DNA from: Hemileia vastatrix
Lineage: Eukaryota; Basidiomycota; Pucciniomycetes; Pucciniales; Zaghouaniaceae
Assembly: GCA_030280995.1 (NCBI GenBank)
Contig: JASXTE010000002.1
Location: 3,260,183 to 3,324,182, forward strand
DNA length: 64,000 nt
Direction of reading: 5' to 3'
Part shown: positions 10,705 to 23,995 of the stretch, in pieces
Layout: each line of letters starts with the position of its first letter
Numbering within the stretch: position 1 is the stretch's first letter
Notes under the pieces: generated by a model
Told to the model about the DNA's origin: nothing
Seen by the model: only the letters and a program-made list of their open reading frames with translations
Databases searched by the model: none
Position numbers and translations under genes: made by a program

Positions 10705-13700
10705 AACAAGAATCCTCCTCCTCATCAGACTTCCTCACTTCACCCCTACAAGGGAAAACAAAGGCGCCAAAAATCAGGGCTCACACAAATTCCGTGGTAA
10801 GTAGATTACCCTCTCAGATTGAACACAATACTGATAATTACAATGTAGGTAATATTATTGATGTCAAATCTGTGCAGAAAATAGAGGAGGACTTAAGAAA
10901 TTTAGGTTTTAGTGTAGATACACCTGACTTGTCTTTTGTCAATAACAATAGTAGTATTTATAATACAGTTAATCCTCAGTTGCCACCACTTATTAGTGAG
11001 ATGAGAAGTTCACAAGAAAGTGAAAGAATTGAGAAGGAAGACATGGAGTATTTTAATAATAATCCAACTGTCAATAGAATTGTTTCAGCATTGTGGAATA
11101 GAATGACTGATTGTGAGGAACAGACAGTTAAGCTCACAAGTGATACAATTTCATCCTTAACATTAAATATTTCTCAACTGTCAACACGTAATAAAGAATT
11201 AGAGAATGAAAATTTGTCTCTAACTCTTAAATATGATTCATTGAGTAGTAAGTATAATGAAATTTCAAACAAATTTTGTGAGTTGGGAAAATTGTATGAA
11301 ACACATTTATTGAAAACTGTATCAAGAACTAAGTTATCTTTTGCCCAGACAAATCAAAGTGTCTCTGAGTTGCTACAAAGATTAACTAAAGTTGAGGTTG
11401 AAACTGCCAATCTACTAATGAACCAGGATAATCATAAGTATACTCAATATAATAATAATCCTTTCATTGGCAAAAGTGAATCTCATTCCTTCCCTATACC
11501 ACCACAACTAAAACCATCTGGTGGTAGTGTCAAATCTGAAAATGCAAGTCACAAATCCGTACAGGAGGAAATACAAGACCATTTATCAAGAGTAAATGAG
11601 TTGTTGAAATTACCTAAGATTAGTGAAATAAAATCCAATCAGAAGAAATGGCCTAAGATAGATTAGTACCCAACTTATGATGGGGAAGCCAGCTCTGATT
11701 GGCAACATTTTATCCAAAGAATTGACAACTTAAAATTCTCATATAAGTTACCAGATGAAGAAATAACATCTAAATTGATCTCTTTATTTAAGGATGTTGC
11801 TTTATTATGGTTTGAAGCTGTTTTGAATGAGGGTAAAGATTACTCTTGGGCTGAATGGAAACAACTAATTGAAAAACAATTTGGAGGTTCTAAATTCAGA
11901 CTCACTCAGCAGAGACTTTATGAGAAAACTAGGTATAATCCGTTGAATGGTGAAAAACCTATGGTATTTTTAATGAATTTAAATAAAATATTCAAAGCCA
12001 TTGAGCCTCACATGGATTTTAACTTATGGAAAGATAAGATAATATACAAATTACCTATATCTGTCAGAGACATTGTTGTAGCTAGAACATTAAATGTTAC
12101 TGAATATTCTGACTTTATTAATATTTGCAATGAAATATTATTAAACCATAAGTATGAATCAAGGTATTCCACTTATAAAAAAAATGTTGAACCTGTAAAA
12201 ACTCAGAATTCAAAAACACTTCAAGAGAAGCAGAAAAAACCTACTGCACCTGTAGTACCTAAAAAGTATGAAACAAATACTTGTTATAAGTGTAACAAAC
12301 CTTGGGTAAAAGGTCACAAATGTGAGAAAAACATAAATATTGTTGAAAATCAACGTGAATCTGAAACTGAAACTGAAAAAAGTAAATAATCAAGTGATTA
12401 TGACATCAATATCTCATATAGTGATGAAAATGAAGTCTGTATATTGGAAGATGATTTGTCCATCTTTGAAAATCCAATATTAAATATGGACTCAAATGAA
12501 TCTTTAATGAGTTTTGAGGATGCTGAAATCATTAAGGATATACAAGCTGATAACTTTAGAATGACACCTATCATGGTTTCAGCTATCATTTCTGGTGAAA
12601 AAGTTAATATAGTATTGGACACAGGAACTGCTGGTTCTGTTGTTTCTACTAATACATTACAGAAAATTGATAGTGAATATAAGTCTAAGCTTGAGCCCCT
12701 TCAATGTAAGAAATTGGAGAGGTTTTGGATCAGTACTACATCCCATTGGTAAATACAAAGCTGCTGTTTTCTTTAAAAATCAACATGGTTATGTAAGAGT
12801 AACTTGTGACTTTGTAGTAATGGATAATACTAAATTTAGTAACTGTTTTATCATTGGAAATGATATTCTGACTAATTTTGGTGTGAAATTAGACCCTGCT
12901 AATAACAATTTTACAATTGGCATGAATGGTAAAAGGAAATTTAAAATAAATTCTTTTAACACAGTCTTAAACATTGAGTCAGTAACAAATATTCTGTGCA
13001 AAGGAAGAGAATCCAATGAGATGGAACTTCTGGAAACAGAAATTTCAAAAGCATCATTTGGCACTCAGATAAGCAACGCTGAGAAAAATAATATTTTGGA
13101 CTTAATTAAAGCATTTCCAATGGCTTTTGCACATGGTACAAATGAACTTGGCCTTGTAAAAGATCATGAAATGAAGATTAGTTTAACCTGTGATATGGAT
13201 AATATTCCTGCTAGTCTTAAAAAGAAACCATACCCTGCTTCACCAATGAAGAGGAAAGACATAGAAGATAATATTAAGATGTTATTGAAAATGAACATTC
13301 TTGAAAAGGTTGAAACTACACAAAAATATTGTGTAATATCACCAGTGCTAATTTCTTTTGAACAAGATAAAGCAAGACTGTGCGGTGATTATAGAGCATT
13401 AAATACATTTAAAGTAGATGATATTTATCCTTTGCCAAGTATTGCTTCTATACATGCTACCCTCAAAGGTGCTAAGTATATAAGTTGCTTAGATGGAAAT
13501 AAAGGGTACCATAAAATTCATGTTGAAAAGAATTCACAGAACTTTTTGTTGATAACAACACACATGGGAATTTATAAATATGTCAGGATGCCATTTGGAC
13601 CAAAAAATGCTCCATCAGTATTTCAGAAGTTAATGGATATAACATTCCATAATGAAATGATTGAGGGATGGTTAATGGTATACATTGATGACATCATAGT

Positions 13701-16115
13701 GTTCTCTAAAACTTATGATGAACACTTAATCCATTTAAAGAAGGTATTTCAAAAAATGGATGAAATAAAAATGACCCTTGCATTGAAAAAATGTAAATTT
13801 GGGTTTGAATCTTTAAAAGTGCTTGGTCATATTGTATCTAGCTTACAAATATGTGTAGACCAAAATAAAGTGGCTGCAATAAAGAATATTGGCATTCCTC
13901 AAAATTTAAAGGATGTACAATCTTTTCTTGGTATGTGTGGTTATTATAGACAATATATAAAAAACTACCAATTAATTGCTGCACCATTGACCACACTGAT
14001 AAAGAAATCAGAAGCTATAATTTGGAATAATGAAAGACAACAGGCTTTTGATAATTTGAAAGAATGTTTAATGACAGCTTCTATCTTGGGATTACCAGAT
14101 TTACAATTGCCTTTTGTATTATATACAGATGCAAGTTTTATTGGCTTGGGTTCTGCTTTGCATCAAAAACAACGTATTGAAGGGAAAATGTCAGAAGTAG
14201 TAATTTGCTATATTTCATGTACTCTAAAAAGTAGTGAATTTAGATATGGTGCTACCCAACTTTAGTGTTTTGCAGTAGTATGGGCTCTTGAGAAGCCACA
14301 TTATTACTTTGAAGACCAAAAATTTGAGTTGATAACTGACTGTAGTACAGTTAAGTCACTCTTAACTATGAAAACTCCTAATAGACATGTTTTTAGATGG
14401 CATAAGGTGTACAAGAGTACAGAGGATGGATGACTATTACACATAGAGCAGGAAATTTACACTCTAATGTGGATTTGTTATCTAGAGTACCTCTACCTAA
14501 TAATGATGATAATACAGCTTATGTTCCTGAAACAGAGATTATTAACATTTATGGTATTTATATTGTAGATCTTGAGGATGAATTTATGCAATCAATTCTT
14601 GATAATTATGCTTCAAATCTTGGCTTGAGTAAACTTAATACAATATTAAATGATCCATCTAATGCTTCAATGAATGTGGTAAGAAAAACATTGCCACTGA
14701 AATATAGAGAAGCATTATAAAAAGGAAAATTTTCCATTGAATATGGTTTTATATATTATAGAAAAAAATTAAGTAATGTAATAGTAACTCCCCCTTCAAT
14801 GAAGGAGTTAATGCTAAGTATATGTCATGATGATATATTAGCAGGTAATTTTGACTACCATAAAACATTAACCAGAGTAAAAAACACAGCTTGGTGGATT
14901 AACATGTCTGAGGATGTTCAGAAATATGTTGAGACATTTGATTCTTGTCAAAAATCTAAAAGATTAACAGGCAAAAGAGCTGGTTTATTACAAAAAATTG
15001 AGCAACCAAAAGCTCCATGGGAAATAATTAACATGGACTTTGTAACAGGTTTGCCAATAGCAGGGCATAAGAGTTATAACTCCTGCTAGGTAATTGTAGA
15101 TAGATTTACAAAGATGTGTAAATTTATTCCTACCCACAAAGAGGCTTCTGCAAAGGACTTAGCTTTTTTATGGTGGGCCCAAATGTTAAATATAGCAGGT
15201 TTCCCTAAAGCAATAGTTTCTGAAAGAGATCCTAAATTTACTTCTGAGTTCTGGACATCACTTATGGATGTTTCAGGGTGTCAATTAAAACTTTCTACAG
15301 AAAACCATCCACAAACTGATGGGCTAGCAGAAAGAATGATAAAAACTTTAGAAGATATGATAAGAAGATATTGTGCTTTTGGTCTTAACTTTAAAGACAA
15401 TGACAAATTCATGCATGATTGGGTAACCCTTATCCCAGGTTTAGAATTTGCATACAATAGTACAGTACATTCTGTCACTGGCAAAAAGCCATTTGAATTA
15501 TGGTTGGGTTATGTACCTAATACCCCTGCTAAAACTCTTAATAAATTACCTAGATTGGATATCCATCCAGTTACTAAATCTTTTCTTCAGATGCAAGAAT
15601 TATGCAGAAAACATGCTCAAGAATGTATAAATAAGGTGTTTAAGTATGAAAAGAAAAGATGGGATAAAGCCCATAAAGAACAAATGTTCAAAGAGGGTGA
15701 TGAAGTCCTTATTTAAACACTACATTTCAATTCAAATTTAAATGTTAAATTGAAGGATCCATTCATTGGACCATTTTTAGTTAAAAAGATGGTTGGTAAT
15801 AATGCTGTTGAGGTTATTCTATATGCACCTTATGATAGAAAACATCCAGTATTTCCTATTTCTCTTATAAAACCATACCATTCTAATGATACTGCTCTAT
15901 TTCCAAGAAGATCAGGAAGGCATAAACAGCAACCTGAAGAAATAGTTGAAAAGGCAGAAATTGAAAAGATACTTAAAAAGAGACACCTTACAAAAGAAAC
16001 GGGAGTTGAGTATCTATTAAGATTTAAAAATAAATCAAGTGAATATGACCAGTGGATTCCAGAAAATGAAATATCTGATCTTAAAAATCTCTTGAAAAAG
16101 TTTAAATCAAAATAA
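10257..16115 (+). pseudogene. Gypsy-1 gag-pol polyprotein (disrupted)
   Basis: Unspliced reading begins MSAPQDNVSVQPTYNTRSKA. It continues through a coiled-coil-rich region, a gag core around 11670-12100 (AEWKQLIEKQFGG), and a zinc knuckle CYKCNKPWVKGHKC. Protease DTGTAGSVVS lies near 12618, RT YIDDIIVFSK near 13682, and RNase H TDASFIGLGSAL near 14130. The integrase has HHCC around 14828-14960 and acidic residues in INMDFVTGLP, SERDPKF and TDGLAERM. The chromodomain is at 15945-16115. Damage relative to Gypsy-2: in-frame stops at 11664 (TAG for Gln), 12387, 14263, 14718, 15087 (TAG for Trp) and 15714, a one-base insertion near 12712 and a frameshift near 14405. It cannot make an intact polyprotein. 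Confidence 0.9.
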
Positions 16116-16231
16116 TACTGTTTATTCAGTATATGTAACATAGAAATTTTAAAAATTTTCTATTCACTCCTTACTTTTAATTAAAATGTCTTAACATTTT
16201 TTTTATTATTGTTTTTTTTTGGGTTAGGGAG

Positions 16232-17407
16232 TGTCAGCCTAGATATCCCTAGGACTGAGTACTTCTTATACTTAAAATAAGATAACCTTAAGTACATTAA
16301 GCTTATATCTTGAAAATAAAGTTAAAATAATAATATATATGATTATATTACATATATATATAATTATTACTCTATTATATAAATTATAGTAGTTTAAATA
16401 GCTTATCCATAGCCTAATAATACTTATTAAGGTGTCAATGGAGTCATAATATACTTATCTTAAGTGATACTAAGTAATTATTGACATACATAAGCTTATA
16501 TGTATACATAAATCTCATATTCAGTGAAATATGCAGTATATTATGTATATTTAGGTATATAAGTGGGTTTTAGCCTCTTAATAGCCTATAACCTTTGTTT
16601 TTCTGCTTATTTTAGGTCATATGGACGTATCCAGTTGACTCACAATGCCTAAAGAAGTATAAACATCTATTTCAGGCGCATACACTCAGTCTGGACAACT
16701 TAATCTGCTTCCTTGGATGGATATTCACAGATTTATGGGTTGGGAGGTCATTTCTGGGTTAATGTGGATGCTTGGGGATGTTATTGGGGGCTTTGACATT
16801 TCATTTGTTTCCTTTATATGCTTTGGGTCTCATTATATTCTCTTTGGATGAGTTATTTTACCTGTTTCTTTATGGTATCCGCTTTTATCTGGATTTTCTA
16901 TTTATGGTATAGGTCTGTGTTATCATTAATTGTGATGGAGGGTCCTTACTGGAGGTCTGGGTGTTGAATCTGCTTGAAGTGGAAGCCATGGGGAGGTGAT
17001 GGGCCCTCACAGTGCTGTAATTTCCGGGGATAGCAGTGACATCATCTGGATTGAAGGTCTGTGCACTCCAAGGGATTTGGGTATAAGTAAGGAGGGATTT
17101 TGACGGTTATTAGACATCATTCACTTACTAAAACTCAACCAAACACTACAATAAAAGTATTAGCATTTAGAAATATATTATAAAGCCATTATAAATTGAT
17201 ATTATCTTTATATAAGCTATAACTATATTATATTCATCTATTTTCCACCACTAGCATGCATTTAAATCCAAGTATTGTGAGTTTTATTTGAGTATAACTA
17301 TTTTATTAGTCTTCCCCTGAGGTTTAATAACTAAATAATTTATCAATAAGTAGTAGGACCATAAATAAATACTATTATATCATACTTAAACACTAGATAC
17401 ACTGTCA
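16232..17407 (+). repeat. 3' LTR of Gypsy-1 (1176 bp)
   Basis: Begins TGTCAGCCTAGATATCCC and ends GATACACTGTCA. It matches the 5' LTR closely but lacks the MITE. The G/T-rich run at 16211-16225 just upstream is the likely polypurine-tract region. Confidence 0.9.
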
Positions 17408-17412
17408 CTCCC
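17408..17412. other. Target site duplication CTCCC (right) of Gypsy-1
   Basis: Second copy of the CTCCC at 8323-8327; the copia reading resumes directly after it. Confidence 0.85.
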
Positions 17413-20400
17413 ATATCCATTTCCAACTCTCTCAAAACCACCACTCCATCATCCACATGAGCCCAAAGCATCCGTTTGGAACCATCTTTTGCTAGCACAT
17501 ATACACTTGTGTCCAAATTAATTGACTTGTATCCCAAAGTGGCTAGAATTTTACTGAGATGTTTCCACCAGCACCTGGCTGCTTGCTCAGTACCATACAG
17601 AGCTTTCCTAAGCTTACAGACATGTTCTGGGTCAACAGATTCAAAGCCTTCAGGCTACTGGACATAGATTTCTTTTTCAAGGTCACTAAAAAGATGAACC
17701 ACAGTGACATTAAAAGTTTTGACCAGCCAGTTGTTGGTAGCTGCTAGAGTGAGAATTAAACATAAGAATATAAAAGTAGCTGTGGGAGCAATAGTATCAT
17801 TAAAATCAATGCCTTCAATTTGTTTGAAACCCTGGGCCACATAGAATGATTTGTGCTTGATGATCTTTCCAAACTCATCTCTTTTAAGAGAAAAAACCCA
17901 TCAAGTACCTGTGACAGTTTTTCCAGGAGGAAGAGGTACAATATCCCATACCTTCATATCAGAAATGTTGTCTAATTCTTGAAGGCATGCTGATTTCCAT
18001 TCAACTGCATCTGGTCCCCTCATTGCCTGCTTGAAAGCTTGGGGTAGTCAATCAGAACGTTCACAAGCATTATTGTTAATGAAATCAACCATAACATCTT
18101 GAGCAGCAAAAGTTCCTTTTGCTGTGAAATTACCAAATTTCAGCTGATTTAAGATAAATGATAAATCACCTTTAGACTGAGGTTCTTCTAGATGTGGTAA
18201 TGTGAGTGCTTGGTTATTTCTCTCTGCTCCTTCAGAAATGAAATTTGCCATTTCTGACTGAACAAAAGAATTAGACTCTGGATGCTAAAAAATCCAACCT
18301 TTACCACCCTCTACAAGACATATCACCCTGAAACACATTGCCCGGACCTCCATTCTTGTCCTCTTTTTAGTTGGAATATGTACATATGCCCACTGACCAG
18401 AAATTTTGATAGGTGACAAATCTGCCTTTTTATTGAAAATGATTTGATATGGTGTACTGTTGGTAACTCTCACATTTGGTAATTTATTGTGGATATAAGA
18501 TTCCCAACAATAAGCGAAAGTCCAAAAAGTGGGAGGAAGGTTTGATGCAAGTAGAATAGTTTTAGAAATTTCACCAATGGTTTCATTGAATCATTCAACC
18601 ATTCCATTCTGTTCATGATGATAAGGAATAGAGTGTTCATGGATGATAACATGCTGTGAGAGGTATACAGAGAATTTTTTGTTCATATACTCTTTGCCTT
18701 TTTTGGTTCTGAGTATCTTGAGACGGTGGCTGGTTATGTTTTTTAACCTAGTCTTGAAATTAATAAATGAATCAAGAACATCTAACTTCTTCTTTAAAAC
18801 AAATATTTCTCCATAAGTCAAAAAAGATTCTCTGAATGTTGCCACATGAAACTCACCCTTATTTTTAACATCAACCATGGGCCCTACCAAATCAGAAACC
18901 ACTAGATCCATGAGCCATGGGTACGCTTGGTTGCTATGCACATATTTTTTCTTTTACTTTTTGACACAGCACAAATATCACAGTGTAATATGCATGAAGG
19001 AAAATAAGATGGTACATTGGTGCAAAGACCTTTTTGAGAAATCCTTTGTAGAAATCTGGTGCTAGTGTGGCAAAGACAATGATTCCAATCCATGATTTAG
19101 TCAGGAACTGCTGTGGGATAAGGTTTTTTTGAAGGGGGTGAGGGAAAAAAAGAGGCAGGAAGGGTAGCTGATGATAAAGAGTTAAAATAATTCATTTCAA
19201 AAATATTAGTCTCTAGATCACATGGATAAACTAGATCAACTGTCCATTTTTTATCAGAAGAATATTTAAACACAAGAAATAATATTTTTTGTTGTTGTTT
19301 GAAATAATATAATCATGATTTTTATAAAAGGAAAGAGAAATGCCCTTATCTAATAGATCAAAAGGAGAAATAAGATTAGATTTTGCTTTGTCACAATAAA
19401 AAACACCCCTGATTGTAACTAATTCTTCTGCACATCCTTTAATGAAAATGTTTCCATGGCCCATAATAAAAGCAGTGTCAGAATCAGTTTCTGTTTTGAC
19501 TGGAATAGGAGTTTTTTAAACTTTTGGAGTCAGAGAGAAGACATACATTACCAGGGAAATGATGTGTGGCACCTGGATCAAAAAAACCTTGTCAATCTTT
19601 ACTATCTTGCTCCTCTGTCCAGCTATCACTACCAAAATCAATTTCTTTAAAGAAGTAGTGAGAACATCTAGCACTTTACAACTGATTTTTATTAAATGGG
19701 GTTTTGAAGAACTTTGGACTGGCTTTTTTCTTTTCCGTTGTTCAGAGATTTGCAGATGGTATTCATAGCTTCTCTATTATCACAAGAAAAAGCTTCACAT
19801 TGACCCCAAACTGCAACATTAAAACCTTTACTGTTGGGATCATATGGAGATGTCTTTTGAAAATGTTCTGAGGACTTTCAATATAAAACAGGAATAATCA
19901 GGATTTTTATTGCCAGGATGGTAACTGTCTATTTTTCCATTTTTAAAAGCCAAAGATGAAATGGAATTGGGATTGGTTTACAGTTCAAAAACTGTGGAAA
20001 TGGTAGGAGCAGTGGAAGATGTAGAGTTGGACAAATTGATAAACGAGTTTTGAAGAACATTCATCATTTCATCAAAAGAGGGTTGAGAGATGTCTTTTGA
20101 AAAATTCAAAATAACAATTAGATTCAGTGGAAAGATGATTAACTATTGAAGGTAATAGAAGTTGGATGAAAATGGATGCCATTTCATCAAAACCAAAAAC
20201 AAAACCTGAGTGTTGAACCACCTCCAAAAGTGACTTAACTTTTTTTCCATGGTCCATGAAATTTGTGAAAGGCAATGTTTTGATGTTTATAAGGTCATTA
20301 AAAAGTGCCATTCAATTAGTGTGAGATGCTTTGTCAAACTTGGAACTGAGGATAGACAACACTTTATAACATGTAATGCCAATGTTGATGAAACCATGAA

Positions 20401-21001
20401 GTTTTTCATCATTGGTGCTGTATATTGCATGCCAGCTCATCTTGTCTTCTAATTTTTTTATACCATCTGATATATACTTTTTTGAACGTACACAGCATTC
20501 TAAAAAAATGTTAATATTTTTTACTCAAGTGTGCCAGTTATAATCATCTGCTTTCAATTTAGACATTTTATTTGTTCTCTGTATTATCTCATCAATAACT
20601 TCAGTGCAAAATTTTCATTTTTAAGTTTCAATTGGGGAATTATCATTGGCTGAGATAAAAGAGTCACTTCTGAGTGATGATGTAGGGCTAGGGCATTGTG
20701 CATGGTTGGTTCCCACATGAAGCAATGTTGAGGCACACATATGATGGTGTATCAATTGTTGCAAATGCAAACCACTATTGTGTTGAAATGCCATTGGAGG
20801 GGGGATCTTTCTCATGGAATGAATGAGTATTAAAATGAGGGGGCCAGACACAAAATAAGGTCCTGAATTTTTTGTGCAGTGTAAAAGGAATAGAGGGTTA
20901 GGTGGGAGATGGGGATAAGGGTGATGGAGGTAAATCCTTAGCAAAGGTTCTGGGGAGAGCATTGGGTGGTTTAGATGTCAGCTGCCAAGCAGTGCTTGCT
21001 T
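17413..21001 (-). pseudogene. Ty1/copia gag-pol relic, 5' part
   Basis: Minus-strand continuation of the copia polyprotein interrupted by Gypsy-1. From right to left: probable gag (20962-20072, fragments), pre-integrase region (19464-19231) and integrase HHCC zinc finger (19093-18902, CHTSTRFLQRISQKGL then CDICAVSKSKRK). Next come the integrase core (18941-18591, SDLVGPMVDVKNKGEF, then HHEQNGMVE) and RT (17840-17655, MAQGFKQIEGIDFND; then LWAHVDDGVVVL near 17430-17470). Stops and frame changes occur throughout. The 5' LTR is missing; the relic stops at the Gypsy-3 LTR near 21002. Confidence 0.8.
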
Positions 21002-21439
21002 TAGAAAGAATCAGTTCTATAATACTTAGCTATAGACACAGTCTGAGATGGGTTGGTTCTTCTTTATCAGAAAGAAAAACTATTTAAAAGGAAGAATCTA
21101 CCACTCTAATTTTAAAGACAGTGAAAGTATGTATTATAAGTGTGGTTATCTAACTTTGTTGGAGAAGAAAATAGAGCAAACTAGTAAAGATTTTAGTTAA
21201 GAAAAAGGGAAAGATATATTTTAATATAAGTAATCAATCTATTAGCTAAATCTATTCTCAGTAAGCACTAGTATCCTAAGTAACTCCCTCTTGAAGCGCT
21301 CTATTCAATACTATCCCTGCTATAGCAATAATATGACTCTACAGTGCTACTTCTGGTATGCACACCTGTTATGTACAAAAAATAAAATATATGTATTTTC
21401 TCTTTTATCTATTACACTCTATACTGTAGTCTATACACA
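21002..21439 (-). repeat. Left (3') LTR of Gypsy-3
   Basis: About 400 bp align base for base with 41398-41789 in the same orientation. The boundary at 21439 is placed where CTATACACA is followed by a pyrimidine run. On the minus strand this reads GTGAAGGGGGG (polypurine tract) then TGTGTATAGAC (LTR start). The terminal segment matching TGTTGGGACACTAATTG of the right copy is missing, so this end is truncated. Confidence 0.75.
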
Positions 21440-22278
21440 TGCCCCCCTTCACTCTCTAAAAGATGAGTGCTGTTTATAAACACCTCTATGTTCGGTGCCC
21501 TACCCCTATGCCCTTTTCCCATACTTGTTTTCCTACATAAGTTTAGAGATATACAAGAATATCAAACGGTATCTTAATATATCATTAGTCTATGTATAAT
21601 TTTTAGCATAAGTCTTGGTTCTAATAGCGCCTGAAACTCCACTCTCCTGTACATACCCTATGTTTCCTGAGATTCCTGACTTAATAATAAGTACTGTACC
21701 ACCTTCATACCTATTGTATAACCCACACTCACCACATGAGTCCCTGCTAATAGTGAAAATGTCCATTCTAAGAAAATGACTTCACTATTTCAGATCTTAC
21801 TTGCTACTCCTCTCTTTTAGTGCTACTTGCAACCTATTTGTTCTTCTAGAACTACCTTCCTTCTTTGAAATGCTTTTCATCTCAACAGATGAACAACACT
21901 TTACCTAAAAAGCATCATCCTTATCTAGGCATGATTTTTTTATTCCATTGCTTGTTGCTATTCCTTAACTCCATAGTATGTGTCTAGAGCTGCCCATGAC
22001 TCTTGCAAGTACATGCCATATTTTCTTGTCCTATAGTCCATATTATGTACTTCCCACTGACCTTTTTCTTGCTGCAGCTCATAAATCCATAGTACACAAA
22101 AAAAACTGTGCATGGATAGTTTATTTTTCTCTGAGCTTTTGAAAACCCCTTTGTTGAACTTCCATAACCATCCTACCTGACAACCCCTTTTTTGTGCTTC
22201 CTGGTACCTAAGACATTTACTTTGTTACTGCAAGATTTGTACCACAGTCTCCCTCTACTTGGGACTGTCCCCAGGCAC
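21440..22278. other. Gypsy-3 internal non-coding sequence
   Basis: Begins with the inferred polypurine tract (complement of 21440-21455). No coding region is seen before the TATA box at 22279. Confidence 0.5.
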
Positions 22279-22285
22279 TATAAAA
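22279..22285 (+). promoter_or_regulatory. TATA box of antisense gene A
   Basis: TATAAAA in the context CACTATAAAACCAGG, about 110 bases before the ATG at 22394. A comparable CACCTATAAATAGACC precedes antisense gene B. Confidence 0.5.
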
Positions 22286-22393
22286 CCAGGTGCATATCTC
22301 ACACTTTTTCCTCATTCCTCCTTCTCTTCCTTCACCTTCTAGTCTCTTCTATTACTAGTTTCACTTCATCTTATTCAACTATCTTTTCTCAAC

Positions 22394-23431
22394 ATGAACA
22401 CTAACAACAATATCATCCATGCCATCTGTCAATTTGTTGACACACAAAAAGATTGCGTTGCCAATACCCCTATCATCAAACCCATTCTGACTGGAGTGGA
22501 GCATTGTCAGAATTGTACTGAAAATGGAATCACTACATGTCACTTCTCAAAAGCTTGCCGTGGTAATGGCCTCTTCACTGTAAGCTCCATTTTTCTTCTT
22601 TTTCCTTACTAAATATTTAGTGCTGATCTCTATTTCTTCCCTTTTTGATAGTCTTGCAAATATTGCAAAGGTTAAAAAAAGAAATTCAGTCTCAATGGTC
22701 CTACCACTGCTACTACCGCTGTTGATCCAAATGCATTGAAATAAAATCTAATGAGAAAGCTGGCCATCATGTGTGCTGCTCCTAAGAGAGCCGGACAGAC
22801 TCATCACTTGCCAACTCAGAGTACTTCCTCAAATACAACCCATCATTCACTCTTCTCTGAAGAGTCAATCCACACAGTAAGTAGCTCTTCCCTTTATTTT
22901 CTCTTCTTAATAATTTTTTCTTGCTAAAAAAATATATATTTCTTTTTTTTTATTTAGGACATCGCCAAAACTCCTTACACTGCGACACCTTCAACTCCTT
23001 GCATTGAAATCACCATCCTGGGTCTAGAAGAAGATCCCTTCTGGGACATGACACCTCATGCTTCCTTCTCTCCCACTTTCAAGACTGAAGTTACCTTGCA
23101 TGAAAGAGAGGCCACTCCTCCACCCTTCACTCCTGAATATTGGTTCTCAATGCCTCCAAATTCAGCCACTTCATTTGAGGAAGGAGCTCCTCGTCTTGAT
23201 CTCCCTTTCCCTGAAGACGGGAAAGTTCTTAATCATGTTTTTGCCACCCCTTACTATCAAATGATTTACTGAGTCAATAATGCCTTTAATGCAGTATTTT
23301 TCTATCTCAAAAACACTCCTGTGCTTGATGAACAAGACATTGAAAACCATGTTTCCTTAGTTTAAACTCTAAATTCAACTTTTAATAACATATACAATGA
23401 ATGGGAGTATGCCTTTATTGATAGATGTTGA
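22394..23431 (+). pseudogene. Antisense gene A of Gypsy-3 (Cys-rich, spliced, broken)
   Basis: Reading opens at ATG 22394 (MNTNNNIIHAICQFVDTQKD) and has a cysteine cluster CQNCTENGITTCHFSKAC. A GTAAGC donor lies at 22579 and a TAG acceptor near 22651, after which it continues SCKYCKG. A second GTAAGT donor near 22878 and a TTTAG acceptor near 22958 lead to DIAKTPYTATPSTPCIEI and on to YNEWEYAFIDRC around 23430. In-frame stops occur in the second exon (TAA twice), at 23270 and at about 23362, so this copy is dead. It lies antisense to the gypsy pol. The clustered cysteines suggest metal binding, but no family is recognised. Confidence 0.5.
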
Positions 23432-23926
23432 AGTAAGTCCCATCCTTCTCCTTAATCACTATTTTAAATGCTAACTTTTCTTTCTTTCTTCAGAAAACTT
23501 TTATTTATACATTATTGTATAATCATGTAAATAGTGTATTTTTTTATTATTTCCTCTTGTAATAATAATTTATCTTTCCCAAAAAAAATTTTTTTTTGCC
23601 AACATTGCCCCATTATTATTCTGTGAGATTAAAAATTTTATTAGCTCTTAAGAGAAAAATAAAATTTATGCTGCAAACTTCTTTATTTGACTTTCTTCTG
23701 AATAACCTTGAGACAATAAAATTTTTCCCCATATAACGTAATTTGTTAGCACCTCATCTGCCTTATCCTCATATTCTTGAAGTAAGTTCAGATCTTCCCA
23801 AGATCTTGTGCTCCTTAGTGCTAACCTTCTTTCCTGTAAATCTTGTTACACTTCATTCTTCTGCTGATTAGCTTCCCCACTTGGATGCTATTCAGTGCTT
23901 GCATTCACTTGTATATTACCAGCACC

Positions 23927-23934
23927 TATAAATA
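23927..23934 (+). promoter_or_regulatory. TATA box of antisense gene B
   Basis: TATAAATA, about 62 bases before the ATG at 23996, in a context resembling that of gene A. Confidence 0.45.
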
Positions 23935-23995
23935 GACCTGGTAATCTATGCTCTTTACTTATCTAAACCCAGCACTTTCATAAGTCTAATTAGCC

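Larger units (their letters stand above)
8328..17407 (+). mobile_element. Gypsy-1: chromodomain Ty3/gypsy (chromovirus) retrotransposon
   Basis: Complete but inactive LTR retrotransposon. Order: 5' LTR 8328-9748, leader, small spliced ORF plus gag, protease, reverse transcriptase, RNase H, integrase, chromodomain ending at 16115, 3' LTR 16232-17407. The flanking CTCCC duplication is intact. The interior is interrupted by several stops and frameshifts. Gypsy-2 in this window is a close relative: similar LTR termini, and the two proteins align along their whole length. The C-terminal chromodomain (EYLLRFKNKSSEYDQWIPE) places it with chromoviruses, which tend to target heterochromatin. Confidence 0.93.

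Noticed and set aside
21291..22404. Short plus-strand frames before antisense gene A
   Set aside because: No conserved motif. The one ending at 22404 overlaps the 5' UTR and start of gene A in another frame.
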